DNA of 64,000 bases from an uncultured Prevotellaceae bacterium (lineage in GTDB: Bacteria > Bacteroidota > Bacteroidia > Bacteroidales > Muribaculaceae). Below the pieces are notes generated by a model. It saw nothing but the letters and a program-made list of their open reading frames with translations. It was not told the origin of the DNA and made no database searches. The stretch is taken from NCBI GenBank assembly GCA_900317835.1, contig ONIL01000014.1:83681-147680 (forward strand), read 5' to 3'. The position numbers were made by a program, and so were the translations under genes. Below, in pieces: positions 29,272 through 37,036 of the stretch; within the stretch, counting starts at the first letter, position 1; every line of letters starts with the position of its first letter.

Positions 29272-29637
29272 ATGGATAATCAACGTTTAATATTTAACTC
29301 CCGTGACGAGTTGTTGCGCATCGATGACCACCGCATCGTTTACTTTGAGGCTGACGGTAATTACACCTACATCATCACCTGTAACAAACTCAAGAGCGCG
29401 GTGTGCATGAATCTGGGGCAGATGGAAGATGCATTAGCCCAGCGACTCAAGGACAGGAAGAATATCTTTGCCCGCATCGGCAAGAGGTATATCGTCAACC
29501 TTAATTATGTCTATAAAATCAATCCGCTCAAGAAACAGCTTGTTCTGACCGATTTTACGAACTTCTCATATCAGGTGGACATCTCGCGTGAAGCCTTGAA
29601 GTCCTTGAAGGAGATCATGGTTCAAATCAAGATTTGA
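29272..29637 (+). CDS. LytTR-family DNA-binding regulator (stand-alone domain)
   Basis: 121 residues, essentially one LytTR domain without receiver or sensor parts: IDDHRIVYFEADGNYTYIIT, MNLGQMEDAL, RIGKRYIVNLNYVYKINPLKKQLVLTD (split here for description). Binds direct repeats about 21 bp apart in known members. It is followed after 4 bp by a membrane FHA protein, and 0.8 kb downstream lies the operon 30438-38371, whose promoter carries a 21-bp-spaced direct repeat. So it may be the regulator of that operon (inference). Without a receiver domain it may be controlled by level, or by a partner such as the FHA protein. Confidence 0.85.
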   Translation: MDNQRLIFNSRDELLRIDDHRIVYFEADGNYTYIITCNKLKSAVCMNLGQMEDALAQRLKDRKNIFARIGKRYIVNLNYVYKINPLKKQLVLTDFTNFSYQVDISREALKSLKEIMVQIKI

Positions 29638-29641
29638 TTCT

Positions 29642-30322
29642 ATGGAACTGATTATTGGCAGAGACGGGGCTACAGCCAAGCTCAAGGTGGTGAACGGCAC
29701 TCAGGTGAGCCTCTTCGGTGAAGCGGCATCGGTACCTGGTGACGTGAGCCGGCAGCATTGTCAGCTCACCGCAATCGATGACAACACGTTTGTTATCAAG
29801 AATATCAAGGCCGCCAATGTCACCTGGGTTAATGGTGTGGAAGTGCAGACCAAGAGAATCACTAAGGATGACGTCATCCTGCTGGGGCAGAGCCGCTATG
29901 TCCTGCCGCTTCTCGACATCTTGGACCAGATAAGGCCCAACATTGCCGACATAACTCCACTCAAGGCCGTGTGGGAAGATTTTAACCGCAACACTATTGC
30001 CATCAGAAAACGCCAGCAGATGAACAATCTTCTTTCAAGGATACCCATATTCCTGACCATGCTGGGCGGTTGCCTGATTGCCGTGAGTGAATCGATCAGG
30101 CCTTATTCCATTGCATTCACTGTAATAGCCCTGCTCATCATGGCCTATGGTTTCTACCGTCAGGCTACCGACCGCGGCATCGACGAGCAAGAGAAGTTGA
30201 AAAAGCAGTTCCAGCGTGACTATGTGTGTCCCAAGTGTGGACGTTTCTTGGGTTTCGTCGACTATGACCTTTTACAGCAAAATAACAACTGTCCCTCATG
30301 CAAAGCGAGGTACAAAAAATAA
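29642..30322 (+). CDS. FHA-domain membrane protein with C-terminal zinc ribbon
   Basis: 226 residues. The N-terminal FHA domain (phosphothreonine reader) is visible as MELIIGRDGA, GDVSRQHCQLTAI (Ser-Arg-x-His core, about residues 36-48) and WVNGVEV. Two hydrophobic helices follow (about 133-150 and 155-175, IFLTMLGGCLIAVSE and IAFTVIALLIMAYGFY). The cytoplasmic tail has CPKCG and CPSC pairs (zinc ribbon, about residues 195-222). Both soluble parts probably face the cytoplasm. Coupled to the LytTR gene (4 bp). Probably senses phosphorylation by the kinase at 34295. Confidence 0.85.
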   Translation: MELIIGRDGATAKLKVVNGTQVSLFGEAASVPGDVSRQHCQLTAIDDNTFVIKNIKAANVTWVNGVEVQTKRITKDDVILLGQSRYVLPLLDILDQIRPNIADITPLKAVWEDFNRNTIAIRKRQQMNNLLSRIPIFLTMLGGCLIAVSESIRPYSIAFTVIALLIMAYGFYRQATDRGIDEQEKLKKQFQRDYVCPKCGRFLGFVDYDLLQQNNNCPSCKARYKK

Positions 30323-30366
30323 TTTCATACATTAATCCCACCATTTCATCCAATAAGGCATGAAAT
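30322..30366 (+). promoter_or_regulatory. Direct repeat (LytTR-type operator candidate) upstream of the signalling operon
   Basis: Two 14-nt units, ATTTCATACATTAA (30322-30335) and ATTTCATCCAATAA (30343-30356), agree at 12 of 14 positions and are exactly 21 bp apart. An inverted ATGAAAT (30360-30366) touches the -33 box. Spacing of two helical turns is the arrangement bound by LytTR proteins. Confidence 0.5.
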
Positions 30367-30367
30367 A

Positions 30368-30400
30368 TTTGGACACCGGGATGATTGAGTTTTAATTTTG
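30368..30400 (+). promoter_or_regulatory. Promoter of the kinase-phosphatase-caspase operon
   Basis: TTTG (30368-30371), 21-nt spacer, TAATTTTG (30393-30400): full consensus. It gives a leader of about 30 nt before ATG 30438. No other promoter of this quality is seen before 38371. Confidence 0.75.
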
Positions 30401-30437
30401 CATCAACAGAATTATTAACGCATTAAAACTTAAGATT

Positions 30438-31682
30438 ATGAACGAAGAAACAATTTACATGGGCAATCTCTCCAGCGAGAATAATAATCACAGTGAGGAG
30501 AAGAATAACATTATGGCTAAGGCCTGGAAGCCCGTCACCATTGGTGGAATTACTGGTATTGTACTGGGCGCAGGCGCAATGCTTGCCAGCAAGGCATATG
30601 CTTTGACCGATAAGGATGAAGCCGGCGCTGATGAGACTCCCGTGCAAGAGTCCAAGCCTATCACTACTCAGGAGGTCGTTGAAACCGAGCCTGAGGCATC
30701 TGCAACCGAGCTCAATGTGGCCACCATCGCCGATGACATGTCGTTTGAAGAGGCCTTTGCCACCGCTCGCGATCTGGTGGGTCCTGGCGGCGTGTTCTAC
30801 TGGCGTGGTGTTATTTTCAGCACCTATACCGTTGACGAATGGAATGCGATGACCGATGAGGAGCATGAGCTGTTCGCCATTCAGGTGCGTCCCGAGGTTG
30901 ACGCCAACAGCATTGACATGACGGATGTCGAGCCTGATCAGATTTATCCCGTGAATGACGAGGATATGGCCTTGGCCGAGGCGATAGATGAGGTCGAGGA
31001 CGAGATGGTCGAGACCGATGAGGATATCGCTATTGCTGAGGTTCAGAACGATGAACTCTTGGCCGATATCGCCTTGCCTGACATGGATGTCCAGGATGCT
31101 GACATTGCAATGGCACATATTAATGCCGACATGCAGGATGCTATGGGCCTGATCGAAGATCTCCGTGAAATCCCGGAGATGGATGAAGACGTTGCTATGG
31201 CCGAGGAAGATAATCTGGAAGCTGACGAGGATGTGGCTATCGCAGATGCTGATGTTCAAGAGCCCATCAACGACCTTGCGTTTGCCGAAATGGTTACCAA
31301 GCAGCCTGTCAACGATATGATGGATTCCCAGTTTAATGTGGTGGCTCAGGACGAGGCGCAGCAGGAAGACGATGACGACAACGTGGTGCGCATCATCGGT
31401 TATGGTGAGTCCGACGGACACATGGTCATGGGTCTCGACATGGATGGAGACAACTCGGCAGATATCCTGGTTATCGACGTGGATGACTCAGGCAGCTATG
31501 CTGAGCCCGACATCGTCGTCGATAGTGAGGGCAATGTGTCAACCTATGATGAACTTGTTGACATAGCCCAAGACCAACAGCCTGACGACAGCACCAACCC
31601 GATGGACGAGATGCAGGCCAATCATCCTGATATGGGTCAAGACATGCCCGATTACATGGATGATGCCATTCCCCATTTTTGA
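30438..31682 (+). CDS. Acidic single-pass membrane protein with DEDxAxAE repeats
   Basis: 414 residues, very acidic. A short cytoplasmic N-terminus is followed by one membrane helix (about residues 32-55, KPVTIGGITGIVLGAGAMLA) and a segment with SFEEAFATARDLVGPGGVFY and WRGVIFSTYTVDEWNAM, a pattern seen in Bacteroidales proteins of this sort. Then come five copies of a short motif (DEDMALAE, DEDIAIAE, DADIAMAH, DEDVAMAE, DEDVAIAD; residues about 174-270). Near residue 340 GLDMDGDNSADILVIDVD resembles a calcium-binding loop (D-x-D-G-D-x-x-x-D). First gene of the signalling operon; probably a scaffold, sensor or substrate. No enzymatic motif. Confidence 0.82.
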   Translation: MNEETIYMGNLSSENNNHSEEKNNIMAKAWKPVTIGGITGIVLGAGAMLASKAYALTDKDEAGADETPVQESKPITTQEVVETEPEASATELNVATIADDMSFEEAFATARDLVGPGGVFYWRGVIFSTYTVDEWNAMTDEEHELFAIQVRPEVDANSIDMTDVEPDQIYPVNDEDMALAEAIDEVEDEMVETDEDIAIAEVQNDELLADIALPDMDVQDADIAMAHINADMQDAMGLIEDLREIPEMDEDVAMAEEDNLEADEDVAIADADVQEPINDLAFAEMVTKQPVNDMMDSQFNVVAQDEAQQEDDDDNVVRIIGYGESDGHMVMGLDMDGDNSADILVIDVDDSGSYAEPDIVVDSEGNVSTYDELVDIAQDQQPDDSTNPMDEMQANHPDMGQDMPDYMDDAIPHF

Positions 31683-31696
31683 TTGATGTAATCACT

Positions 31697-32473
31697 ATGC
31701 GACGCTTGATTCATTGTCTGCTCCTGTTCGCCCTGATGGCCTTTTTGCCTCAGTTTGCCATGGCCCGCAATTATGTGTTGTCCGTGGGATTGAACAACTA
31801 TCCCCGCAATGTGGGTGTGTTGATGGTCAGCACCAATGATGCCAAGGCCTTCAAGGAGGTTTTCCAGCATAATGCCCAATCAAGCGTGATGCTTCTCACC
31901 GATAATGATGCTACATCCAGCGCAGTGTTACAGGCACTGAAGTACACCTTTGCCATGGCCAAGAAAGATGATACCGCAATATTCTTCTTTAGTGGCCATG
32001 GCACTGAATCAGGCTTGCTGTGCATCGACAGAACACTCCCTACCGATCAGGTTCTGGAAATCATGAGAAAGTGCAAGGCCGGCACTAAGGTAATCATTGC
32101 CGATGCCTGCTATTCAGGCAAGATGCGCAGCGACACCACTTGGCAGAAAGCGTTTGCTGGCGAGAATGTGATTCTTTTCCTGTCTTCGCGTACCGACGAG
32201 ACCTCGATGGAAACCGTTGTGGATAACAGCCTGTTCACCATCTATCTCAAGCGGGGACTGTATGGTGAGGCCGATGTCAACCAAGACCTCACCATCACGG
32301 CAAAGGAACTTTTCGACTTTGTGCATGAGGGCGTGGTCAGGGATTCGCGTGAGACACAGCACCCCGTGATGTGGGGCCGATTCGATGGTAATGTTCCCAT
32401 CATCAAGTGGAAAAAGAGCCCAAGAGTTAATAACAAGAAACCGAGAAAGAAAAATGACACCATTGACAATTAA
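31697..32473 (+). CDS. Exported caspase-like (peptidase C14) protein
   Basis: 258 residues. Signal peptide MRRLIHCLLLFALMAFLPQF ending AMA, then a p20-like caspase domain. Catalytic His101 lies in FFFSGHGTESG and Cys138 in IIADACYSGKM. The strand NYVLSVGLNNYPRNVGVL and the spacer are typical of bacterial metacaspase/orthocaspase relatives. A specificity-pocket Asp is not assignable by eye. The ATG 14 bp after the preceding stop gives a clean signal peptide; a TTG at 31679 is rejected. Periplasmic or secreted location is unusual for a caspase homologue. Its neighbours (kinase, phosphatase, FHA) suggest regulated activation. Confidence 0.88.
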   Translation: MRRLIHCLLLFALMAFLPQFAMARNYVLSVGLNNYPRNVGVLMVSTNDAKAFKEVFQHNAQSSVMLLTDNDATSSAVLQALKYTFAMAKKDDTAIFFFSGHGTESGLLCIDRTLPTDQVLEIMRKCKAGTKVIIADACYSGKMRSDTTWQKAFAGENVILFLSSRTDETSMETVVDNSLFTIYLKRGLYGEADVNQDLTITAKELFDFVHEGVVRDSRETQHPVMWGRFDGNVPIIKWKKSPRVNNKKPRKKNDTIDN

Positions 32474-32987
32474 TATCAAGTGCCCGGCTTGTGGCGTCAT
32501 CTTGAGGGTGACCAACTCCAAGAATGAAGATGAAAAGAGGTTTGCTTGTCCCAAGTGTGGCAAGCACATTGTCGTTCCGTTCTATAAGCTCAAGCAGGAT
32601 GATGGCGAGACTCAACTCGATGGCAAGCCCGGAACCCAGGCTACCCAGATAGGTGGGACTAATATTGACAACAAGTCATGTTATCTTGAGTGTGACGGTA
32701 AGACCTATGCACTCTCTATCGGTCGTAACACTATTGGTCGCAAGGCGATTACGTCTAATGCCGATGTTCAGATTGATACTGCCGACCGCTTCTTTAGCCG
32801 TGAGCACATGGTCATTAATGTGCGCCGTCTGCCTGATGGGGGTGCCAAGGTTGACGTGAGCAATGACAAGAACAAGAATGCCACTCGTGTCAACGACTTG
32901 TTGCTCGAGCAGGGCGATGCGATCGTGCTGCACGACGGTGACATCATCAGCATCGGGGAGACCAAATTGACTTTTCACACTAATTAA
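32454..32987 (+). CDS. Zinc-ribbon plus FHA-domain protein
   Basis: 177 residues, soluble and cytoplasmic. The N-terminal zinc ribbon has CPACG (about residues 10-14) and CPKCG (about 30-34). The linker is rich in Gly/Thr/Gln (ETQLDGKPGTQATQIGGTN); its TQ steps could be phosphorylation sites recognised by FHA domains. The C-terminal FHA domain contains LSIGRNTIGRKA, FFSREHMVINVRR and NATRVNDLLLEQGD, with the Arg and Ser-Arg-x-His phosphothreonine-binding residues in place. The start overlaps the caspase gene end by 20 bp, so they are translationally coupled. Likely reader of the kinase output. Confidence 0.87.
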   Translation: MTPLTINIKCPACGVILRVTNSKNEDEKRFACPKCGKHIVVPFYKLKQDDGETQLDGKPGTQATQIGGTNIDNKSCYLECDGKTYALSIGRNTIGRKAITSNADVQIDTADRFFSREHMVINVRRLPDGGAKVDVSNDKNKNATRVNDLLLEQGDAIVLHDGDIISIGETKLTFHTN

Positions 32988-33004
32988 TTCAACTCGACAA
33001 CACA

Positions 33005-34267
33005 ATGAGACTCAAGATATATCCGCCACTGGCAATTCATGAGCTGGGAACACGCGAGAATCAGGAAGATTTCATCTATCCTGAGTTGAACAAAGCGACA
33101 GCTGCTGATAGCCTTTTTATCGTCTGTGACGGAATGGGTGGTCATGAGAACGGTGAGGTGGCGAGTATGACATTTGCCAACGCCCTGGCCGACTACTTCA
33201 ATGCACACATCAACAGTGATGAGCCGTTGCCTGACGACAGGCTCAACAGTGCGATCGCCTATGCCTACGGCAAGCTCGATGAGAAAGACAATGGCAGTTA
33301 CAAGAAGATGGGTACTACGCTCACCCTCCTGTTCCTGCATCGTGGCGGCATCACTGCGGCGCACATTGGCGATAGCCGCATCTATCACTTGAGGCCTGGC
33401 AAGAAGATACTCTATATCAGTCGGGACCACTCACTGGTGTTCGACCTCTATCAGAGTGGCGAGATATCCTATAGCGAGATGAAGACCTCGCAACAGAAGA
33501 ATGTCATCACGCGTGCCGTGCTTCCCGGAGATGACAATAGGGTCAAGCCCGATATCATCCACATCACTGACATCAAGCCTGGAGATTACTTCTTCTTGTG
33601 CAGTGACGGCATGCTTGAGCAGATGGAGGATGACGAGCTGTTCAGATTATTGTCCAGCGGAGGCAGTGACGAGAAGAAACTGCGTCAACTGTTGGCGGCC
33701 ACATCCGACAATAATGATAATCATAGCGCCTATATGATTCATGTCGAGTCGGTTACACATGAAGACAGTGATGACCGGAATTCGGTGAACGAGGAATTGA
33801 CTGCTAAATGCAATGCACTGAACATCAAATCAATAAAAGGCAATTTGGATGATGATTCCGATGACTCGGACGCCACCCAGATTGCGCGAGGCCCCGAGAA
33901 GGTCTCTCACTCTCGCCGTCCTCGCAAGAAGAAGACGCTTGCCTGGCTGTGGTGGGCGATGCTCATCGCAGCTATCGTGGCCGTAGCCATGTGGTTGGCG
34001 CTCTACGGATGGCAAGGAAACCATATCAAGAAATCGGCTCCCGATACTACAACCGAAGCGGTTCAGCCTTCCTCGATTTCTAACCAGCCAATGATCAAGC
34101 GCAAACCCGCCGATACTGTTTCTCGTGAGAGTGCGGCCCGTGCCGCCACCAGCAAGAAGTCGGCGTCTCGCGAGAGTGTCAAGTCCGATAATTCGACGGC
34201 CGAGCCGGTTACTGCTTCGAAAAAGGCTCCCGAAGTTGAACCGGAAGTAACCGAGGCGAATAATTAA
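33005..34267 (+). CDS. PP2C-family Ser/Thr phosphatase with membrane anchor
   Basis: 420 residues. The N-terminal PP2C domain has metal ligands in VCDGMGGHENGE (D42), AHIGDSRIYHL (D123) and FLCSDGMLEQ (D201); GTRENQEDFIYPE near residue 18 gives the first motif. After about residue 240 an acidic linker (DDDSDDSDATQ) and a basic stretch RRPRKKK precede one membrane helix (about 314-336). The periplasmic tail of about 80 residues is rich in Ser/Ala/Thr/Glu. The eraser partner of the kinase encoded 27 bp downstream. Confidence 0.92.
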   Translation: MRLKIYPPLAIHELGTRENQEDFIYPELNKATAADSLFIVCDGMGGHENGEVASMTFANALADYFNAHINSDEPLPDDRLNSAIAYAYGKLDEKDNGSYKKMGTTLTLLFLHRGGITAAHIGDSRIYHLRPGKKILYISRDHSLVFDLYQSGEISYSEMKTSQQKNVITRAVLPGDDNRVKPDIIHITDIKPGDYFFLCSDGMLEQMEDDELFRLLSSGGSDEKKLRQLLAATSDNNDNHSAYMIHVESVTHEDSDDRNSVNEELTAKCNALNIKSIKGNLDDDSDDSDATQIARGPEKVSHSRRPRKKKTLAWLWWAMLIAAIVAVAMWLALYGWQGNHIKKSAPDTTTEAVQPSSISNQPMIKRKPADTVSRESAARAATSKKSASRESVKSDNSTAEPVTASKKAPEVEPEVTEANN

Positions 34268-34294
34268 TGATAATCCTAAAAAACGATATAACCG

Positions 34295-35824
34295 ATGATG
34301 TCTAATCAGGAAAATATCAACATGGAATCGATGCTCAACGTGGGCACCGTGTTACATGGCACCTACCGCATCGATGGCTATCTGTCTAGTGGCGGATTTG
34401 GTAACACCTACGTGGCGACACACATTAACTTCAACGAGAAGTATGCCATCAAGGAGTTTTTCATGAAGGGGGTGAATGAGCGTGATGGCAACAACACCGC
34501 CGTGAGCGTGAGCAATAGCGAGAAGGTAACTGAGTTCAATGAACAACTTGAGAAATTCAAGAAGGAAGCCCGCCGATTGCGCAAACTCAATAATTCTCAC
34601 ATTGTCAGGGTCTATGACCTCTTTGATGAAAATGCCACGGCCTATTATGTCATGGATTTCATCAATGGCGAGAATCTCAAGGAACGGCTAAAACGCACAG
34701 GAAAACCCATTTCGGAGGGAGCTGCGACCAACATACTGATCCAGGTGCTAGATGCCTTGCAGGAAGTGCATTCCAAGGGTATTTGGCATCTTGACCTCAA
34801 GCCTGCCAATGTCATGATCGATGCCGACGGCACAGTCAAGCTCATCGACTTTGGTGCTAGCAAGCAGTTCAACAGTAAGACCGGCGGTGCCTTGTCAACG
34901 TCATCAGTAACCTACACCAACGGATTCGCTCCCATCGAGCAGATGGAAAAGAGCTATGAGAAACTTGGCCCATGGACCGATTTCTATGCCCTTGGAGCAA
35001 CACTCTATAATGTGTTGACCAACCAGCGTCCTCCCATGCCCAGTGACATCAATGATGATCACACGCCCGACAAGCACCTCTCGCTGCCGCTGCCTCCTGG
35101 AGTGAGTGACAAGATGCGCGACCTGTTGTTGTGGCTGATGAAAACCAACCGCAAGGAGCGCCCTGCAACGGTCAAGGAAATCATGGATTACATGAATATC
35201 ACGCCTGACCGTGCAAGGGCTGCACATGATGTCGAGACCACCATTCTCGAGAGTCCTGCTGATGTCAATGTGGTTTCTCATGCTGCTCAACCTGTCACAC
35301 CCGTCCTTGATGAAGAGGAAGATCACGATGACTCGGAGAACAGTGCTGAAAATACCAATAAGACCAAGAAGGCCATATTTGTGGCCATCCTCCTGGGACT
35401 CTTGATTGCCGTGGGTGGTTATTACTTTTTTAATGGCGGTTTTAGCAGCAAACCCAATATCGAAACCGTGGATTCGGTATCCAACCAGTTCATCAAAATC
35501 GCTTTTGGTGAAGGCAGCTACACGGGACCTGTCAATGAAGCAGGAAAACCCAATGGCAAGGGTGTCGTGACGTTCTCCAATGGTGATAAGTGTGAGGCCA
35601 CATTCAACAATGGCGAGATTGGCTTGGATACCATCAGCTACCATTTCAGTGACAACGGCGATGTGTTTGTGGGCTCAATCAATATTGTCAATAATACCGC
35701 AGCCTTGAACAAGGGCCGACTGACAAGAAAGGACGGTTCCTACTTTGAAGGTTACTTCTTGGATAACGGTCCTGATCCTAAAAGGGGAGCATGGACTGAC
35801 AAGAATGGTAACAAAATCAAATAA
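34295..35824 (+). CDS. Transmembrane Ser/Thr protein kinase with C-terminal MORN-like repeats
   Basis: 509 residues. Hanks-type kinase: glycine loop LSSGGFGNTY (30-39), ATP Lys K53 in YAIKEF, catalytic loop HLDLKPANVM (D167; the usual HRD Arg is Leu, so a non-RD kinase), IDFGASKQ (D185), and APIEQ as the APE-equivalent. A Ser/Thr/Pro-rich linker has acidic EEEDHDDSE. One membrane helix (about 360-379) is followed by a periplasmic part with MORN-like units (GEGSYTGPVNEAGKPNGKG, DGSYFEGYFLDNG). The likely writer of the operon's phospho-signal; MORN units may bind lipid, peptidoglycan or protein in the envelope. Confidence 0.93.
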   Translation: MMSNQENINMESMLNVGTVLHGTYRIDGYLSSGGFGNTYVATHINFNEKYAIKEFFMKGVNERDGNNTAVSVSNSEKVTEFNEQLEKFKKEARRLRKLNNSHIVRVYDLFDENATAYYVMDFINGENLKERLKRTGKPISEGAATNILIQVLDALQEVHSKGIWHLDLKPANVMIDADGTVKLIDFGASKQFNSKTGGALSTSSVTYTNGFAPIEQMEKSYEKLGPWTDFYALGATLYNVLTNQRPPMPSDINDDHTPDKHLSLPLPPGVSDKMRDLLLWLMKTNRKERPATVKEIMDYMNITPDRARAAHDVETTILESPADVNVVSHAAQPVTPVLDEEEDHDDSENSAENTNKTKKAIFVAILLGLLIAVGGYYFFNGGFSSKPNIETVDSVSNQFIKIAFGEGSYTGPVNEAGKPNGKGVVTFSNGDKCEATFNNGEIGLDTISYHFSDNGDVFVGSINIVNNTAALNKGRLTRKDGSYFEGYFLDNGPDPKRGAWTDKNGNKIK

Positions 35825-35847
35825 CGTGAAGTATTTACTCTTGGCTC

Positions 35848-37005
35848 ATGAAAAATAAGTACAGCATCGTGTCTCTGGTGATGGTAATGGCAATGGCCTT
35901 TGCCACGACGCTCTCTGGTCAGATTGTGAGGAAATCATCCTCATCCACTCTGCCCAAGAGCAACACGACAACCCGTACGACAAAGACGAAAACGACGTCC
36001 AAGAGTACTGTATCCAAGCCCTCTAAGACGACAAGAAAATCCAAAATATCGAGCCCAGGCAAAGCTTATGCTGCTCCCTCATCCTCGTCATCCTCACCCA
36101 CAGATGTCACTGTTAACTTCGCATGTGACGTTAATGGTGCCGACCTCTATGTGGATATGTCCTATATGGGCGATGCTAATGGATCCTATAGTGTCGTGAC
36201 TGGCCCCCATCAGGTTACCATTGTTGCCAAGGGGTGCGATGACTTTGTCCAGAACATCAATGTTACTCCATCCCGCAACTCTTTCCGCTTCAATCTCAAG
36301 GCGGCCGTTCCACAGTCCATCAAGATGCTCATTGATGATATGGTGATGGTGCAGGGTGGCACATTCAAGATGGGAACCCCCGATGGTCCCGATGCCGAGT
36401 TTGACGAGACTCCTGCCCATGAGGTGAAATTGTCAACATTCTATATTTCCAAATATGAGGTCACTCAGGAGTTGTGGTTTGACGTCATGGGCGAGAATCC
36501 CAGTACTAACATGGGTGAGTTCTTGCCGGTTGAATCTGTCTCGTGGGAAGACTGCCAGCAATTTATCCAGAAGTTAAATGCTAGAACCGGCATTAATTTC
36601 CGCTTGCCCACCGAGGCTGAGTGGGAGTTTGCCGCGCGCGGTGGTTTGAAAAGCCACGGTTATCGCTATGCAGGCAGTGACAGTATTGATGAAGTGGCTT
36701 GGTTTTATGATTTTGAAGAGACGTCTCATGAGGTGGGGCAGAAGGCCCCCAACGAGTTGGGGCTGTACGATATGTCGGGTAACGTGATGGAGTGGTGTGC
36801 CGACTGGCATGGCCCGTACAGGGCTGGAACCCACCGCAATCCTACCGGCCCCAAGACGGGCGATTACCGTGTCACCCGTGGTGGCTTTTGGGAGAGCGAG
36901 GATACGCATTGCACGGTGTCTTACCGTAACCCGGTTGCACCCGATGACTGCAGCAGCACCTTGGGGTTGCGACTCGCAGCCACGTCATTGAAGACAAAAC
37001 GATGA
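35848..37005 (+). CDS. Exported SUMF1/FGE-fold protein with PEGA-like domain (copy 1)
   Basis: 385 residues. Signal peptide (about 1-24, ending TTLSGQ), a Ser/Thr/Lys-rich low-complexity linker (about 28-85), then a PEGA-like beta domain (VNFACDVNGADLYVDMSYMG). The SUMF1 domain starts around residue 165 (MVMVQGGTFKMGTPDG, YISKYEVTQELWFDVMGENPS, RLPTEAEWEFAARGG, NELGLYDMSGNVMEWCADW, ending RGGFWESEDTHC). The first Cys of the formylglycine-forming pair is absent, so catalysis is doubtful; a ligand-binding role in the lectin-like fold is likelier. 23 bp after the kinase gene. Confidence 0.88.
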   Translation: MKNKYSIVSLVMVMAMAFATTLSGQIVRKSSSSTLPKSNTTTRTTKTKTTSKSTVSKPSKTTRKSKISSPGKAYAAPSSSSSSPTDVTVNFACDVNGADLYVDMSYMGDANGSYSVVTGPHQVTIVAKGCDDFVQNINVTPSRNSFRFNLKAAVPQSIKMLIDDMVMVQGGTFKMGTPDGPDAEFDETPAHEVKLSTFYISKYEVTQELWFDVMGENPSTNMGEFLPVESVSWEDCQQFIQKLNARTGINFRLPTEAEWEFAARGGLKSHGYRYAGSDSIDEVAWFYDFEETSHEVGQKAPNELGLYDMSGNVMEWCADWHGPYRAGTHRNPTGPKTGDYRVTRGGFWESEDTHCTVSYRNPVAPDDCSSTLGLRLAATSLKTKR

Positions 37006-37036
37006 TATAAAAAATAGACAGGCTATTATAATAAAG

